Assembly: GCA_000733415.1 (NCBI GenBank)
Contig: KL662192.1
Coordinates: 1,407,937-1,444,278, forward strand
DNA from: [Leptolyngbya] sp. JSC-1
Lineage (GTDB): Bacteria > Cyanobacteriota > Cyanobacteriia > Elainellales > Elainellaceae
Direction of reading: 5' to 3'
DNA length: 36,342 bases
The notes below the pieces were generated by a model, which worked only from the letters and a program-made list of their open reading frames with translations, was not told the DNA's origin and did no database searches. A program made the position numbers and the translations under genes. Positions 33,950 through 36,342 of the stretch are shown here, piece after piece. How positions within the stretch are numbered: the stretch's first letter is position 1; every line of letters starts with the position of its first letter.

Positions 33950-33991
33950 ATTCAATTGGAGAAATTCAATTGGAGAAATTCAATTAGAGAA
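33950..33991. repeat. 14-bp tandem repeat, three copies
   Basis: ATTCAATTGGAGAA twice (33950-33963, 33964-33977), then ATTCAATTAGAGAA (33978-33991). Confidence 0.88.
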
Positions 33992-34145
33992 ACCCAATTT
34001 AAAGCTGAGGTTGAATCAGGATCTTCGTTCGGCATGGCTGATTTAGTGCTCTACCTACTGGTCCAGTTCGATTGTTGGCCGGTAAAGCCATTGCTTGTGA
34101 CTTGAGATGATTTAACTCACCTGAAAACTTCTGAGAGCCTTAGCC

Positions 34146-35696
34146 ATGAATATTGTATTCACCTACGGTCCAGGTACAACGCTGGAACAGATGGTCGCCT
34201 TTGAAACGGCGGGTCGTCTCTGGTCTACCTACTTCACGGATGATGTAACGGTCAATATCTATGTTGAACCCAGCAGCACTCTGCCGACGGGTGTTGCCGG
34301 TGGCGCACTGATGGGGATTGAGGCAGATGAGTCCTACTCAACCTGGCGCACTCGGCTGGCTGCCGATCGCAAGTCAGCCGATGATCAAACCGTTCACCAA
34401 AACCTGCCCAGCAATACCACCTCCTTTACGGCCTGGGTGAATCAGATCGGTCCGGACGGCATGACCTCCAATAAGCTGGAGCAGAGCAGCAATACGCTGA
34501 ACCTGAGCCGCGCCAATGCCAAAGCATTGGGAATGCGAAATCCACAGGATGATGGACTCGATGGTTACATTCTGATGAACGATCAGTTGGCTAGTCTGGG
34601 ATTGAATTGGAATTATGATTTAAACGGTACTCCTCCTAACAGCATCGACTTTTTTAGTGTGGCTGTACATGAAATTGGACATGTGCTTGGCTTCTATAGT
34701 GGTGTCGATCCGTCTGGATGGCAGTTGACTCCAATCGCTGGCTTTGGCGATGATGACGATGATGATGACGATGACGACGATGATAATGATAGTGGTACCG
34801 CAGAGTTAGATCCCAGAGGACCACTGAAGAATGCCACTAGCCTTGACATGATGCGCTTCTCGAACGAGGGCAAGCTCGATTTGGTGGTTGGCGGTAACCC
34901 GTTCTTCTCAATCGATGGCGGCATAACCAGGAGCGCCGGTTTTGCCACCGGCGTAGATCGCAATTTGGGCGGTGATGGGTATCAAGCCAGCCATTGGAAA
35001 TCGAGTGGTGGCGGCTTGGGCATCATGGAGCCAGACATTGATCTGGGATCACGACGCAATGTTACTGGACTAGATCGACGAGGATTTGATGTAATCGGCT
35101 GGGATCCGGGTACGGCTAGCGTCGATCTGCTGGCGCTTCAAACCCAGGCAAAACAGTTGTTGGCTCAGCGCTTGGGGGTGACGGTAGCGCAGCTAGAGGC
35201 CAATCCAGCCTTGGCGCAGCAATTGACTCAAGATCGTAGTCAAGATGTGGCATTCATGGTTGAGCAGAGCCAGATCTATGAATGGCGGCGTAGTCGCAGT
35301 TCCAGATCGAGCGGCTGGTGGCATGAATTTAATACCGCGAATCCGGCGGCAGCCACTGCTGATACAGCCAATGCACCCGCTAATAATCTCGCTACCGGCT
35401 GGACAGGGATTGCCCTGACAGAACCTGACGGACTGATCAATGGTCTGAGCAGCAGCGGCAGTCAGCCCCCACTCCCTCAACAGGGCAGCCTGGAAACCAG
35501 CAGCGTCACGCCTCTGCCATTGAATTTGCCATTGAACTCAGACTTGCTGAGTTCAGCCCTAACCTCTAGTGATTTGAGTGACGCGACTTCACTGTCCTTT
35601 GGTCAGAAAGGTCTCACGGCAATCGAGGCTTTGGCTCCCAATTACTTAATTGGTTCAGAGCTGATTGGTTCAGGAGTGCTATCATCTGCGTTTTAG
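34146..35696 (+). CDS. NF038122-type zinc metalloprotease with poly-Asp tract
   Basis: A 516-residue protein matching the NF038122 metalloprotease family of cyanobacteria. It starts directly with family sequence (FTYGPGTTLEQMVAFETAGR) and has SFTAWVNQIG, NLSRANAKALG, and the zinc motif HEIGHVLGF with H175, E176 and H179; the usual metzincin third His position is Ser185, and D188 may serve instead. A tract of 12 Asp then Asn-Asp (202-215) follows at a surface loop. The core ends with the block GLDRRGFDVIGWDPG. The last 180 residues are low-complexity, Ser/Ala/Leu-rich. No signal peptide and no PEP-CTERM tail were seen, so the export route is unclear. Its ATG has only a weak upstream purine run (TGAGAG). 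It precedes a TPS haemagglutinin gene by 226 bp. Confidence 0.85.
   Translation: MNIVFTYGPGTTLEQMVAFETAGRLWSTYFTDDVTVNIYVEPSSTLPTGVAGGALMGIEADESYSTWRTRLAADRKSADDQTVHQNLPSNTTSFTAWVNQIGPDGMTSNKLEQSSNTLNLSRANAKALGMRNPQDDGLDGYILMNDQLASLGLNWNYDLNGTPPNSIDFFSVAVHEIGHVLGFYSGVDPSGWQLTPIAGFGDDDDDDDDDDDDNDSGTAELDPRGPLKNATSLDMMRFSNEGKLDLVVGGNPFFSIDGGITRSAGFATGVDRNLGGDGYQASHWKSSGGGLGIMEPDIDLGSRRNVTGLDRRGFDVIGWDPGTASVDLLALQTQAKQLLAQRLGVTVAQLEANPALAQQLTQDRSQDVAFMVEQSQIYEWRRSRSSRSSGWWHEFNTANPAAATADTANAPANNLATGWTGIALTEPDGLINGLSSSGSQPPLPQQGSLETSSVTPLPLNLPLNSDLLSSALTSSDLSDATSLSFGQKGLTAIEALAPNYLIGSELIGSGVLSSAF
34749..34790. repeat. GAT/GAC triplet run in the metalloprotease gene
   Basis: Twelve consecutive Asp codons, mixing GAT and GAC, then AAT and GAT. 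The mixed codons argue against recent pure slippage. Copy changes would stay in frame. Confidence 0.9.
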
Positions 35697-35714
35697 GCAT
35701 GGGTGATTTTTTGG

Positions 35715-35779
35715 CCAGATTTTGTGACCAGATTTTGTGACCAGATTTTTTGGCCAAATTTTTTGGCCAAATTTTTTGG
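35715..35779. repeat. 13-bp tandem repeat, five copies, palindromic
   Basis: CCAGATTTTGTGA twice, CCAGATTTTTTGG once, then CCAAATTTTTTGG twice, without gaps, starting 19 bp after the metalloprotease stop. The last units form GGCCAAA-TTT-TTTGGCC hairpins (7-bp stems), which may act as a transcription terminator for the metalloprotease gene, although no clean T-tract follows. Confidence 0.85.
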
Positions 35780-35922
35780 CCTGGTATCTGTAGCAATAAT
35801 CTGTAGCAATAGGATCATCCCTTTCCCATCTGCTTCGGATCAAATCGGCCGATAATCTGAGAGGATGGTTGAAACGTTTAATCTCTTATTTGACTCCTGA
35901 ACATGTCCTCGGTTGTATATTC

Positions 35923-36342
35923 ATGTCTGTATTTCGCTTGATCCAAATCTGTTTCATCCCCAGCGTAAGCAAAAATTTGCTTGCATCGATTGGGCTGTGC
36001 CTAGTGCAGATTGGCAGCGTAGCAGCAACACGAGTGGCAGCTCAGATTGTTCCTGACCGCACTTTGCCGCAGTCCAGCCGGGTTGAGACGCGAGGCAACA
36101 TTCAGGAGATTACTGGCGGAACGCGGGCAGGTCGTAATTTATTCCACAGCTTTGAACGATTTTCTGTGCCGGAGGGGGGCGCCGCTTTTTTTAATAATCC
36201 TGCCGCGATTGAGTCGATTTTTAGTCGCGTCACGGGTGGTTCAGCCTCACGCATTAATGGCCTGATTCGGGCTAACGGCAGCGCTAATTTGTTTCTAATT
36301 AATCCAAACGGGATTATTTTTGGCCGCAATGCCTCCTTGGCG
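35923..36342 (+). CDS. Two-partner-secretion filamentous haemagglutinin, 5' part
   Basis: An open frame of 140 codons that leaves the window without a stop. The N-terminus is a signal peptide, roughly 1-41 (LLASIGLCLVQIGSVAATRVAAQ). The TPS domain follows: VPDRTLPQ, then GGTRAGRNLFHSFERFSVPE, AAFFNNPAAIESIFSRVTGG, INGLIRANGSANLFLINPNG and IIFGRNASLA; this matches the haemagglutination activity domain, including the NPNG motif. Such proteins are exported across the outer membrane by a TpsB/ShlB-type porin and form beta-helical surface fibres or adhesins. The rest of the protein, possibly with a C-terminal CHAT domain as in related cyanobacterial genes, lies outside. ATG at 35923 gives the shortest complete signal peptide and is preferred. 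Confidence 0.9.
   Translation, partial: MSVFRLIQICFIPSVSKNLLASIGLCLVQIGSVAATRVAAQIVPDRTLPQSSRVETRGNIQEITGGTRAGRNLFHSFERFSVPEGGAAFFNNPAAIESIFSRVTGGSASRINGLIRANGSANLFLINPNGIIFGRNASLA

Larger units (their letters stand above)
33385..34145. other. Divergent intergenic region rich in repeats
   Basis: A 761-bp region between the divergent sigma-like and metalloprotease genes. It contains a 25-bp palindromic direct repeat (33788-33866), a 13-bp repeat (33915-33940) and a 14-bp repeat (33950-33991). No gene seen. Confidence 0.65.

Noticed and set aside
35614..35796. 60-codon minus-strand Lys/Trp-rich ORF
   Set aside because: It is the translation of the 13-bp palindromic tandem repeat and part of the opposite gene, not a real protein.

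Overview
ORGANISM. The window reads as a cyanobacterial chromosome, probably a filamentous one. The evidence is a set of nearly cyanobacteria-specific families (DUF1822, DUF928, CHASE2-CHAT fusion, NF038122-type metalloprotease, TPS haemagglutinin), four copies of the HIP1 octamer GCGATCGC (1642-1649, 8544-8551, 11630-11637, 12326-12333), and short tandem repeats in almost every intergenic gap, including a 7-bp repeat of the STRR type. I saw no tRNA, rRNA or CRISPR array. Genus cannot be set from the sequence alone.

REGION 1 (1-24480, accessory island, all main genes on the minus strand). Read in transcription order, right to left: an AraC-family regulator (22821-23714); a 2595-residue natural TcB-TcC fusion whose C-terminal effector carries a PD-(D/E)XK nuclease motif (14518-22305); a gap with a decayed VapBC toxin-antitoxin pair on the plus strand and a 19-codon ORF; an encapsulin-like HK97-fold shell protein (12663-13727); a very large Tc-toxin A component of 3352 residues with an unusual N-terminal beta domain (2477-12535); a DUF924 protein (1622-2272); and a GH5 family exo-beta-1,3-glucanase-like enzyme (69-1199). 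An encapsulin placed between the TcB/C and TcA genes is the most unusual feature here: the two partners of a Tc injection toxin are encoded around a nanocompartment shell gene. A 33-bp inverted repeat (32 of 33 bases identical; 43-75 and 23976-24008) brackets the whole block, and one copy is also the end of a 507-bp MITE-like element (23974-24480).

REGION 2 (24481-28260, ordinary genes). A small three-helix membrane protein, a K+-channel/RCK protein with the pore in the middle of two NAD-binding domains, and a divergent receiver-only response regulator. The shared intergenic region has an 11-bp-period direct repeat resembling an OmpR/RpaB-type site, and a hairpin with a T-tract.

REGION 3 (28278-36342, surface/secretion-linked cluster). 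A minus-strand operon-like run of sigma-70-like factor, DUF1822 protein, CHAT-CHASE2 sensor-protease and DUF928 protein. Divergent from it are a zinc metalloprotease with a poly-Asp tract and the 5' end of a two-partner-secretion haemagglutinin that runs off the window. Inference: the four-gene operon senses or processes at the envelope and may control the secreted proteins encoded next to it. A 25-bp direct repeat with an internal palindrome lies in the divergent intergenic region and is a candidate operator.
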